From: Lactifluus volemus
Lineage: Eukaryota > Basidiomycota > Agaricomycetes > Russulales > Russulaceae
Length of the DNA: 64,000 bases
Assembly: GCA_022376515.1 (NCBI GenBank)
Contig: WTXI01000013.1
Coordinates: 62,001 to 126,000, forward strand
Reading direction: 5' to 3'
In this document: positions 44,421 through 53,974 of the stretch, one piece after another
How the letters are laid out: each line of letters begins with the position of its first letter
Numbering within the stretch: position 1 is the stretch's first letter
Notes under the pieces: model-generated
Databases searched by the model: none
Told to the model about the DNA's origin: nothing
What the model saw: only the letters and a program-made list of their open reading frames with translations
Translations under genes and position numbers: made by a program

Positions 44421-45275
44421 TGTAAGACGGCCCCAAGTGGACGTCTTGCATCAAATACATTTAGTTTACCCCACGATGAGATGGTCTCATAAGTGGAGCG
44501 TTGAAACAGAGCCTGCTTAGGATCGGAGGTCCCAAGCAAATATATTAATCGGGACGACTCAAGTGGCCCCCCCGGGCCGACCCAAACCCATATCGGGCAT
44601 GGGCTAAACAGAGATACGAACGCTGGCCACATGAGCCATGTGGATCAAACGAAAACTTCACCCACCAGATCAAGGGTGCATAAAATAAGTTCATTAAGGA
44701 CAAAAATCGTAGCTAGGCGATCAGCCGGTAAAAGGTGATCGCCTTCAACGAAATATCACGCCAACGGCACGGACGGTCCGAGCCGAAGACAGCCGCGTCA
44801 ATGATGCAGGCGGCCCGCCTCGCCTAGATAACGGGACCGCAGAAATAACGATGCCTCACCCAAGACGGGGCACGCTACGATTCAGCAACGCACTCCGTCG
44901 GAGTGCCTTGCATCAAATAAAATTTAGCTGAACCCTGGAAACGAAGGAACGCGTGAGATCACGCGATCGAAAGAATCTATCACAAGGATGATTAGAAGAT
45001 CGAAGCAGATCGGACTGGTTTATTGACAGACCTAGATACTGAAGCTATGTACTTATACCCCGAGCCCTCCTTGATGGGGGGCGACTTTTACCCTTTACGT
45101 AGTATACACAATCAACCGCAGATTTGGCAGGTTCTGTTTGTGTTGTGCTCTTAAGGTGCCTCAAAGTCGAATCAAGCGATCTCATCTCCATTATCACCTC
45201 TCCTCATCTTATCTTATACCAATACCCCCAACACTTTCTACGCTAAGTTGTCTGCTTACGTACGGAAGTGTTACA
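44421..45275 (+). repeat. 3' LTR
   Basis: An 855-bp copy of the 5' LTR, with no difference seen on line-by-line reading. It is followed by GTTTT. Confidence 0.92.
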
Positions 45276-45280
45276 GTTTT
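45276..45280. repeat. 5-bp target-site duplication, right
   Basis: GTTTT matches 33813-33817. Confidence 0.85.
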
Positions 45281-45324
45281 AGTTGGAATTCAAAACGTAG
45301 AGCAAGGCCGCGCAAGGATACGCA

Positions 45325-45368
45325 CAGATTTCCTGCACGATCACGTTGGGATCTTGAAAATTTACCAT
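45325..45368 (-). CDS. Module membrane protein M3, exon 1
   Basis: ATG at 45368 gives MVNFQDPNVIVQEI followed by a GTGCGTAT donor, the same first exon as M1 and M2. The rest of the gene is at 32058-33800, on the other side of the retrotransposon. Confidence 0.6.
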
Positions 45369-45871
45369 TCTTGCAAGCAAGCTTAAGATGGAAGGGGACT
45401 CGGAGCTGGTCACGGTCTGCTAGTGCATCAGCAGCGAACCATCGACCAACTTGAATATATAGCTAGCAGAAGCCAAATCATATTCATGTTACGGATGAGG
45501 CTGTGATATGAGGAGAGTCGCATGACCATTGATTATGGTGATGTGTTGCGCCTCCGAACTTAAATTCTTCACTGGCATCCGAGTCTGCAATTCCGTAGTC
45601 GGGGCGCTTGTCGCTGGGAACCTCCGAATCAACCGAATTTGATCCTTAAGTGATTACTATCTATCAAAGCCATCAAAGTATACTACAACCTCAAAATTGA
45701 AAGAAGGGCTGGCGTATTAGTGTCTATCATGCCGACGATGCCAGTGTGATGAAAGGTTCCTTCGAGTCCGGCGGCGGTGGGCTTTCAGTTGCGGCGCATC
45801 AGTGGCTGCCTCATATACTGGCATACAGCCATTTGGCGCCGGTCCTTGTTGACAAATCACCTTGCGCACCG

Positions 45872-46385
45872 CTGGTATTCTGACGTAAGCGTGATAGTAG
45901 CGCTTCCTTGCTCCACAGGAAATTCTACAAAGACTCCCACCCCGTCCACAACCTCATGAAAGGCTCGGCCCGCTGCCGCTCCCATGTATGAAGTCCCTTC
46001 TCTGCTGGGAAAAAGCAGAAAGACAGTCGAAAAATGTATAGGTGAAGCTGCTGCTGTGGACATGCTTCCACGCTACTCCGAAGAGCTTGGGGCTGGCAAC
46101 ACCTCATGTGCGGCGCACCATCTCAGAGCCCAACAATTCATAAACACCGCCCTCTCACAGGGTAGAGGCGTTCTGGTTCATTGTAATGGTAAGCCCTTGC
46201 CTGTTACAACTCAACATTAGTCCTTCAAGGAGGTCCCCTCCAGGCGGGATCAGCCTCTCGCCAGCCTTCGTGATTATGTTTGTGATCCAACACTACCGGC
46301 TATCATGGAAGATGCCCTCCACATGGTTCAAAACCGGGGTATTGCATCTCTCCGAATAGCGGGTTTCTAACCCAGATTAAGGTAT
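45872..46385 (+). pseudogene. Dual-specificity (pseudo)phosphatase fragment, STYX-like
   Basis: Exon pieces read AAAVDMLPRYSEELGAG, HHLRAQQFINTALSQGRGVL and VHCN. After a short intron (GTAAGCCC...CTCCAG) comes GGISLSPAFVIMFVIQHYRL. This is the P-loop region of a DUSP/STYX protein. The signature reads HCNGGISL, so the catalytic Arg of HCX5R is replaced by Leu, and the family member would be a pseudophosphatase. Downstream, single-base losses shift the frame (LSWEDALHMV has become out of frame near 46310), and the 5' part is missing. A partial second copy lies at 54455-54680. The fragment is fused to the NLR promoter block of module A3. Confidence 0.6.
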
Positions 46386-46774
46386 GCATTAAGAGGGTTA
46401 ATCATCGCGGGAAAACGGGTTAAGCAGGAGGTATAACTCGATGGGAATACGAAAGGATTTATAAGTCCAACTTGGCATATCAATGTTCCCTGCGAATCAC
46501 CACGTGCGGCGCCACGACGGAAACGAGAGGACGATGGTGACGACGACGACGAACGGTGCGCAAACGCATCTTGTCATGTTGCGGCGACTAATTTAGCCTC
46601 TAGGAAGACAAGCGAGCACTCGTGGACACTAGCCTATCATAGCTATGGAGTCATGACAGGCTCACCCCGCTGTGTTATCGTAGACTCGGCTCTTACGCTC
46701 TTGTTTCTGTGCTTTCGTCTTCCCATCTAATTCGTAATCTATATCATCGGTGCCAGCGGATATTATATAAAGAC
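46386..46774. other. Intergenic, nothing recognised
   Basis: No ORF or repeat is recognised between the pseudophosphatase fragment and the HUT1-like pseudogene, which face each other tail to tail. Confidence 0.4.
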
Positions 46775-47976
46775 TTAAGCTTTGCTTTTCTTCCTCACGA
46801 ATAACTCTCTTTGCGTGAACGTCTGAAGGAGAATGTGGCTTAATGAGTGCGCATTGGCAAATAAATTCGGTTCACCTCGACGTTTGACCCAGGCCTCCAC
46901 GGAAATGCCAGCGAAAACGACGCTTGCTCCTGCACATTGACCTGGTGTTAACTTGTGATTGTATAGAACGACAGAGAGGAGCATAGTGAAGAGCTTGCGC
47001 GTTAGAGTGATTATCCTGATGTCATTGGTCAGCGAGCATAGAAGAAAAGCTGTTGTGGACAACACATACACAAGGGTGAGGGATCCGAAATGCTGCAGCG
47101 TCTCGAAAATGAACAACTGGCCCAAGGCACCGGTCAAAGCAAACTGAACCAGCGGGTATATGATAAATGGATGCGTCCGAAGGAACTCGAGAGCATTCCT
47201 GAGCTCGGTTTCGCCTCCTTGGGACTGGTGGAGAACGGGAATGTGCGGCAAACGGAAGTATGGAAATAAAAAAAGTGAGAATTGCGCAGAGAAGGTTTTG
47301 ATCCATAACATCATCTGCTGGCCGGACACCTTGTATCGTGCAAAAATTTCGTCCTGCGTTGAATTCGTTGCGCCATCCAGGATCAGGTTGATGAGGAGAT
47401 ACGTCATTCTGATGATGCTGTGCCATAGAGCGGGATTACTTTGGCCCTTTGCGGCATGTTTTGCCGCACCCTCTCCGAGTCCCCCAAAGCCCATAAACAT
47501 AGATAGTAATGCCTACTGTCACGAGTGCGACGACGACATACTTATGCCGCGCAAACGCGCGACGATATAGGATAACGTTCATCAACATGACTGGCACCAG
47601 TTTACAGGACTTGGCGAGTACCATGGCGGGGTATGAGATGTGGGAGAGCGCAGCGAAACCGAACGGCGCAGCGAAGGTGATGAAAAGGAACACTGGATGT
47701 GCGGCAGTAGAAGCGATTTGGAAAACGAGTGCTCTGAACGCGCCGATGCATGACCGTTTGTAGTTCCATTTGCAACGCCATTTGATTTCGTTTTGGTATA
47801 TACGACTGAGGGGAAGATGCCGAGAAGCTCTGAGTGTTTGACCGGGTTTCCCCCTCAACAAAAGGTATGCAAGAGTTAGATACACAACTGAGGGCACTCT
47901 GACAAGTGCTTAGGAACATGGGTGACTTGAACTTATCTGACGTTTTGCCATCTAAAGATTGGAAGGGAACGGATAC
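46775..47976 (-). pseudogene. HUT1: HUT1-type UDP-galactose transporter (SLC35B family), degraded
   Basis: The minus strand encodes HUT1 blocks in order: [122 protein letters not shown], then LTRKLFTMLLSVVLYNHKLT. It ends with AGASVVFAGISVEAWVKRR. These are the multi-TM segments of the ER/Golgi UDP-galactose transporter. The N-terminal exon is absent. An in-frame stop lies just upstream of VSVPF. The frame shifts between CQSALS and VYLTLA (near 47895) and again at GITIY/MFMGF (near 47500). One ordinary intron (GTATGTGT...ACATCAG) remains near 47010-47065. It reads as a 5'-truncated pseudogene. Confidence 0.78.
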
Positions 47977-48135
47977 TTTAGCAGCAAGTCAGATAGCTTC
48001 GAAAACGATGGCACTAGAGTCAAAAACGCGGTCAAAGCGTTATCTCGTAGTACCGTCTAAAATGTCCGACCCAGAGATATAGAAGAAACTGTCGATACAC
48101 TGGAGGGCATCCTAGTCAAAGCAATGGGAGCCCGT

Positions 48136-49155
48136 TCAGGTGTCGGCAGAGGTGTCAGCACCGGTTGTGGTAGAAGGTGCTCGAAGTGAGGGGGAAGGCA
48201 CGGTAGACGGTGACGGGGTGACTGATGTGGAGATTGAAGCCGACAAACTGTGATAGGGGGTGCTCAAAACCGGGGCGCCATTAGGTCCGTAAAGAGAGGC
48301 GGCATATTGTAGTCCCTCATTCGCGATGTCCCAACACTCACCGCGGGCCACGGGCCGGCCGGATGCTGCCGCGTCCTCAGTAAATGTCGCCACGGCCGCG
48401 CCGTGGGTTTCCGCTGCTCGTTGCAGTGCAGCGCCGGACATGGGCGCGGGGCATGGCAGAAAGCGCGCCCAGCGCGTGACGCCTCCATTTCCAAATGTCA
48501 CGGAGTACCAGCACATGCTAAGGTCGGAGAAATGGATCACACCACGCACGGTCTTTGTACCGCCCGAGGTGCCGAAGGATCCCGCGAAGCGCATGTCCGA
48601 GGATCCTTTTAGGTATGGTGGCATCGGCGGGTTGAAGGCATACCACTCGGTGTCCCAAGGTGTGGAGGGATGCATGAACGATGCGAGGTCAGCGGCGGCG
48701 GAGCCATTTACTGTAGATGGAGGGAACGACATCTGGAGGTCGGCTGGTACAGTAGAGCATGAGGTGGAACGAAACAGGAGGAAATAGTATAGCGTTAACA
48801 TACTGGATTCTATGGAATGTGAGGGTCTCATAACTGAACCTGAGCAAACTGTGACAGATGGTGACGATGATGAATAACTGATTGACGGTGACTCGCTTGA
48901 AGGGCTCTCGTCAATCGTACTCAGCCGGCTTGGTTCTTGAGAAGTGTATGTAGAAGGACTGGTGGGAACGTGAGGAAGCCTGACATCGCTGATTGATGAA
49001 GTCGTGGGTAGCGTCTTAGGGCTGCGAATCGGCGAAGGATCAGGTAAATACGGTGGAACGGGAGTGATAGGCCTTGAAGTAGGCACAGGAGGCGGCGTTA
49101 CCGCTGCAGTACCGCTCAGATGACTTGATAGAGGAGGGATACAGACTCTGACCAC
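48136..49155 (-). pseudogene. Inverted partial copy of the BBC1/AIM3-like gene
   Basis: A 339-codon frame on the minus strand includes a Pro/Ser-rich stretch (PVPTSRPITPVPPYLPDPSP), a likely retained intron (VMRPSHS...DLQ, about 48735-48830), FGNGGVTRWARFLPCPAP and GECWDIANEGLQYAASLYG. From about 48265 to 48500 it is nearly identical to bases 1-232 of the window in inverted orientation. At ...APVLST the similarity stops and an unrelated Ser/Thr/Pro tail follows, so the C-terminal HGHL...GRWRGGD half of the domain is missing. It is 5' and 3' incomplete, hence a duplicated gene fragment, though the frame is still open. Confidence 0.7.
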
Positions 49156-50825
49156 GGGAACTCAAGCATCCTGAATGTGCGAGTAAGGGCAAGGAGCTGC
49201 TGCCTCAGTGCTGCCTCACAATAGGATGGCTGCGTTTGCAAGGAGGTGTTGAGTCTTGAGACCATGGCGGCAGGCTGGCAGAAATGAGGGGGGAGGATGC
49301 GTCAGGGAGGTGTTGGTCCAACACCAATGCCATTCCACACGCTGGTCACTGGCATCAGGCGCTCGGGCAGTCGCAATGGCGCCACCAGCACGATCCTGAT
49401 GCCAAGAGCTTCGACACGGTGTGAATGGCTCCCCGCAGCGCCGAGGAATGACACGAGGCCATCCCTCATCGAAGGGAACAAAAGGGGATGAACAGGGATG
49501 GACGAGGAAACCAAGTCAGTGAGGCAAAAGAGTAGAGATAGCGTACCTAGCAATGCCTGAAGGGCCAGCACCCCTCAGACATCCCAATGCCCCTCCAATT
49601 CGAGTGTGTTTGAAATGAACGGGACGTTGACACCATGCGAATGGCTCTATGCAGTCCCCCCTCAAGCGTGTTGTTGGCAGCAGTGGCAGCGGATGACATT
49701 GATAATAGTGTTGAGGGCAAGGGTGAGGAGAGTTGGCTCAGAGAATGAGGAGGCCCTATGGCACAAGCTGTGGGGTCGACTTTTAATAGCGCCCCGGTGG
49801 TCGCTGGTGTCATGAGCTCGGACGACCGCAAATGCAGCGCCAGCGTGGTCCTGACACCAGGGACATCGATGCGGTGTGAGTGGCTCCCCTCAGTGCCAAC
49901 TCTGCCGAGGAATGACACGAGGCCATCCCTCGTCGAAGCGGACAAAGGGTGAGCGAGGAAACCAAAGCAAACTACAGAGAAGTCAGTGATGCAAGAGGGG
50001 AGGCAGCATACCAAGCAACAGGTGAAAGGGAAGCACCCCTCAGGTATCGGGGAGAACCAAGGAAACGGCCAGGGGAAGGAAGGGGGTGCAAAAAACAGAC
50101 CCACCCAAGGCAGAAAGACACCACGTCAATCCTGCTCGAGAAGAGTTCTGTGCAGAGTGCGTGAATTGTGAGATGTATTGAAATTGCCAAGAGTGTTGCG
50201 GGAGAGGACAAAGTGACATGAACTCTGAGATAGAGGAGTCGAAGTCACAAGACTGAAATTAGTTGTGGGTGCGGGAAGAGTGAGTGAAAGGGTTACGCAA
50301 ATTGCTACCACATACGGACTTTAGCGCTTGCATGTCAGGACTGACAGGTAGTCTTGTGTTTGTCCAAATGCCATGTTGCAAGGCTGTCCTGTCCTTAAGC
50401 ACCCATGTGGTTTTGTCATCGCCGTAGAGGCATTTTGTTTTGTCGGCATCGATGCCGGAAGTATAATTGACTATTTGATGTGCACTCATCCATTACACCC
50501 ACATGCTCTAAATTTCAGGAGACCCGGTATATGACATGCGCGGTTGCTAAACACTTTGTAAATACGATAGAGAATATAAATATTCCACAGATTCACCCCC
50601 TAACTCCCGACATCTGTCCTATTTGGGTGGCGGCGGGAGGCGCTTCTCGCAAGAATACGTAAGCTTTCCTTCTTAGGTCTGTGGGCGCTCGGTCACCTCG
50701 GTGTAACGGTATGATGATCTCCTCATTTCGTAATAGTTTCAAGTTTTGTTACTGACCATCCGTCGCTCTAGTGTCACTACAGTAGGCAGTTCTAATCATG
50801 TGGTAACTTTGCATTTTGCTGATGA
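49156..50825. repeat. Local duplicated repeat of unknown type
   Basis: Two diverged copies of a unit of about 470 bp can be aligned around 49370-49500 and 49830-49950. They share GAGGAATGACACGAGGCCATCCCTC and GTG(T)GAATGGCTCCCC words. On the minus strand both read DGLVSFLG ... GSHSHR. A further minus-strand block at 50259-50489 (GDDKTTWVLKDRTALQHGIW) looks protein-like but is unrecognised. No terminal repeats or recognisable transposase were found. Confidence 0.4.
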
Positions 50826-51126
50826 GGTTCCCAGCGACAAGCGCCCTGACTACGGAATTGCAGATACCAGTGTGATGAAAGACTCCTCAGGCTCGGGCGG
50901 CGGTGAGGCTTTCAGTTGCGGTGCCATCAGTGGCAGAACTGGTGTATTACCGTCCATCACACTGATGAAGCCAGTGAGAGGAAATGTTCCTCGAGCGGCA
51001 GTGAGTCTTTCAGCTGCGGAGCATCAGTGGTTGCCTCATACACAGACATTTAGCGTCTGTCCTTGTTATATGAAAGACAGTCACCTTGCGTGCTCCAACC
51101 AGGAATCCTCTTACCGCCGCCATCCT
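50826..51126 (+). promoter_or_regulatory. NLR 5' flank, duplicated in tandem
   Basis: The module promoter block appears twice in a row: GTGTGATGAAAGACTCCTCAGG...TTTCAGTTGCGG at 50870-50930 and GTGAGAGGAAATGTTCCTCGAG...TTTCAGCTGCGG at 50972-51022. The second copy leads into the NLR start codon. Similarity to the modules begins at GTTCCCAGCGACAAGCGCCC near 50828. Confidence 0.55.
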
Positions 51127-52830
51127 ATGTTGCTACCTGAAACCCCCTCCGCTCCAGCTGACAATTCTGACTTCCAGTCCATCTTCGATGAAGCCGTGAA
51201 AGAGTATAATAAGAAAACCAACGGAAATATTACTTCCGATCCTTTACTCGTCGAACTCGGGTCTTGCACATCCGTGGACGATATTCTCGCTGTGTTTCAC
51301 CGGCGAGACGAGGATCTCAGAGCACCCCGGTGTAACCTGGAAAGGTTTCTCATCCCGATTTTAAATGTTCTCTGCAAAGTTTCTCCCATCATCGTTGATG
51401 GCGTTGGTCTCGTGGGTGTCAGATTTCTCATTCTGAAATTCTTAATCGGTTTGCTAAGTTCCTGTATAATGTTTTCAGGTATTCCCACCTGCAAAAGCAC
51501 CGGCAGACTTTATTTGCGCTGGCATTGGAATCCTCCTCTCGGTCGGTACATACCTTTTCCTCTTGGATACACTGTTGTGATTCCAAAGTATTTCAGGCGG
51601 CCAAAGGTGTCCATACTTACAGAAAAGCACTTGCCGATCTCTTTTCGCGAATTCGACACTTTTTTGCGCGCCTTGAGGTTCACACCAAGACCGAGATTCC
51701 GCTGACTATGGCTATGAAGCGAATATTCATAGAGATCATGACAGAAGTGCTCTCTATACTTGCTATCGCAACAAAGGAGATCAAGCGGCCAGTAACAAGT
51801 GAGCTTATCTCTGCATAATCTAACGTCCACAACTCAAGTCCGTTTAGTAATATATCTCAAAAGGCTCATTAAGAACAAAGACATTAAAGATTCGCTACAG
51901 AAGTTGGACACATTGACGCAGGCAGAGAGCTCAATGGCGCAAGCAGAGATTCATAGTATCACTCTCAATGTCCAGCGTTCGTGATTTTTCTTACTTGCAA
52001 CTGTTCTCTGCGAAAGCTCAACATTCCTACAGGAAACCAGCTCCGTGACCGCCTTCGAACATGGCTTTCTCCCCCAGACCCATCCCAAAATCATAACCTG
52101 GCGTGTCGTGCTCACAACGAGTGGACCAGCCAATGGCTCTTTCAAAACACCATCTTCAACAAATGGAAGTCGACTGGTTCAAGTTCCCTTTTGTGGCTTT
52201 ATGGAAAACGTACGTCGCTCTTCGCACTCACCGCACAAATATCGCTGATGGTATTTTTGATTCGATAGGGGGCTCAGGCAAGACGGTTATATGGTTTGTC
52301 GTCACAGATCACTCCCACCATGTCAAACTTACGCAGTCGAGCAGCTCCACGATCATAGAGGATATCATGGCCTTGCGTGACGCTGGAAGGGCCTACGTAT
52401 CCTATTTTTATTTTGACTCCCGGGATACAACTAAACGAAGTTATCAAGACCTGCTCCATTCGCTCCTTTTCCAACTTTCTGCTCAGTCAAATCATTCCTT
52501 CGATACACTCTCCCGGCTTCATTCGAAACATGATCATGGAACAAGGCTGCCGAGTGATGATGCGATGATGGAATGCCTCAAAGACATGCTCTCTACCGCG
52601 GACCCAAACTCAACTTACATTATCGTCGACGCTCTCGACCAATGTCCACATACCTCTGGGATTACATCTCCTCGAGGACATGTCCTCAACCTTCTGAAGA
52701 AGCTGGTTGAACTTCACCTCCCAAATCTTTACGTCTGTGTCACCAGTCGGCCGGAAGTCGACATCCGGCTTGTCCTCGAGCCCTTGACACCAAACCGTCT
52801 ATCCCTCCATGGCGGGAATGGAAAAATAAT
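51127..52830 (+). pseudogene. Goodbye-NACHT NLR, 3'-truncated copy (NLR1)
   Basis: The frame starts at ATG 51127 (MLLPETPSAPADNSDFQSIF) and follows the exon pattern of the full-length gene at 59.4 kb. A fungal STAND N-terminal Goodbye domain (FDEAVKEYNKKTNGNI, RIRHFFARLEVHTKTEIPL, VLSILAIATKEIKRPVT) is followed by a linker and a NACHT domain. Walker A (YGK|GSGKT) is split by an intron ending near 52269. Walker B is YIIVDALDQCP near 52620, then VTSRPEVDIRLVLEPL. Similarity ends at about 52825, after LSLHGGNGK, before the rest of the NACHT region and any ankyrin repeats. A short unrelated frame follows to 52918. It is most likely a pseudogene, but a truncated Goodbye-NTPase product cannot be excluded. 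Confidence 0.7.
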
Positions 52831-53974
52831 GAAGTCGTTTTTAAGACTCCCAAGGTTACTAGTATACGGGCGTGCAAAGCGAGGACTTCAACGACGAAAA
52901 CAAGTGGTAACGAGATAAAAACGAGATCACGCGAGATGGGAAACAAAAGTGGGCTATCTTGTGCCCTTACGACTTAGTTAGAAGTACTTAGAACTTCTAT
53001 ACAAAAACATGTGCTACTACTGCTGTTACTACCCCAAAAGACGGCCGCTCGATCGGCTCAGCTGCTCATCACCCAGAAAATGAAATTGAGTCAAACTAAA
53101 ATACAAAAAAGGGTCTTGATGCGAAAATGAAAGTGTACCATGATTTACGGCCATGGACGATTGGCCCCAACGGGGAGCGGTCGCTACCCACGTCTGGTGG
53201 CCCTCGGGCCGGGGGCGCCTGTTGTGAATCTGTAGTGTTATACAGGGTGATGGTTCAAACGTTGGAGAGGCACGCTGGATACTAACCTCGAGCACTACGA
53301 TCCACAACCTACGATTATCCTTTCGATAGCAAAAATATACGGTGAGCAGATTCAGTCCCTCAAATCTACAGTAGCTTGGCATAGTGAGTATCCAGGCGTC
53401 GTCCAACACCAAAATCATCCAGCGCTTTGTATTGATAGGACCTTCCCACTGTCGCCAAAGAGGTAACCCGCACTACGCATGCCAAGAATCCGCCCATAGA
53501 TGCCTCCGCATGAAAGTAGAAATCCATTCAGGAGCGACAAACGAGCTGACTCGGGTGCAGAGAGGGGTAAAATCAGGGAGAGCACAGGGTATGTGAAAGC
53601 ATACCGCGAGTCAGTGGAGAGGAGGCATGTATGGGTGGTTATCGAGTGAAGAACGTATGCTCACAGGGATGTTTTGTAATCGTGTGGTCGAGGAATAGTA
53701 TTAGGGGAGTAGAGCACATAGGATAAGCCAAGGCACGACAGGAAGATGACCCATCCAGGGCTATAAGCCCCAGCCACATATATACAGGTGCGACCCCTTA
53801 GTTGGCCACCGCACTCGCTATACTACAGTACATTGCCGGTGTTGGTGTTCAAGTTGATGGAGGCAGTTGCAGCAATCACGAGGTGACAAGGCCCGGGGCT
53901 CGGGCCGGGATCGTGCCATGTTTCGCCATCACGTGCTAGCACTCGGTCGAACACACGGGTGACTACTAACTAAG
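52831..53974. other. Unresolved stretch with a degenerate module fragment
   Basis: Between about 53220 and 53850 there are diverged matches to the module start. Examples are TTCAAACGTTGGAGA(G/T)GCACxCTGGA, AGTGAGTATCCAGGCGTC, and a GTATGTGAAAGCAT...GTCAGTGGAGAGGAG block. They indicate an older, decayed module. No gene is called. Confidence 0.45.

Larger units (their letters stand above)
33818..45275 (+). mobile_element. Ty3/Gypsy chromovirus-type LTR retrotransposon, full length
   Basis: This is an 11,458-bp element with 855-bp LTRs (33818-34672 and 44421-45275) beginning TGTAAGA and ending TTACA. It is flanked by a GTTTT duplication. The order is gag, protease, RT, RNase H, integrase, chromodomain, then an extra 611-codon ORF. 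RT before integrase and a terminal chromodomain place it among chromoviruses. By eye the two LTRs show no difference, so the insertion is recent. It lies in intron 1 of membrane gene M3, antisense to it. One base is missing in RT, and an in-frame TGA separates protease from RT. Confidence 0.93.
45276..45871. repeat. Module A3, right part
   Basis: The module continues after the LTR element with intron 1 and exon 1 of M3, then the divergent promoter and NLR 5' flank (about 45690-45870). The similarity stops at TCACCTTGCGCACCG near 45871 and is replaced by pseudophosphatase sequence. Unlike in A1 and A2, the NLR 3' flank is not reached. Confidence 0.75.

Noticed and set aside
50746..51126. Upstream extension of the NLR1 reading frame before 51127
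   Set aside because: The frame passes through the conserved promoter block shared with non-coding module copies; the start at 51127 matches the start of NLR2.
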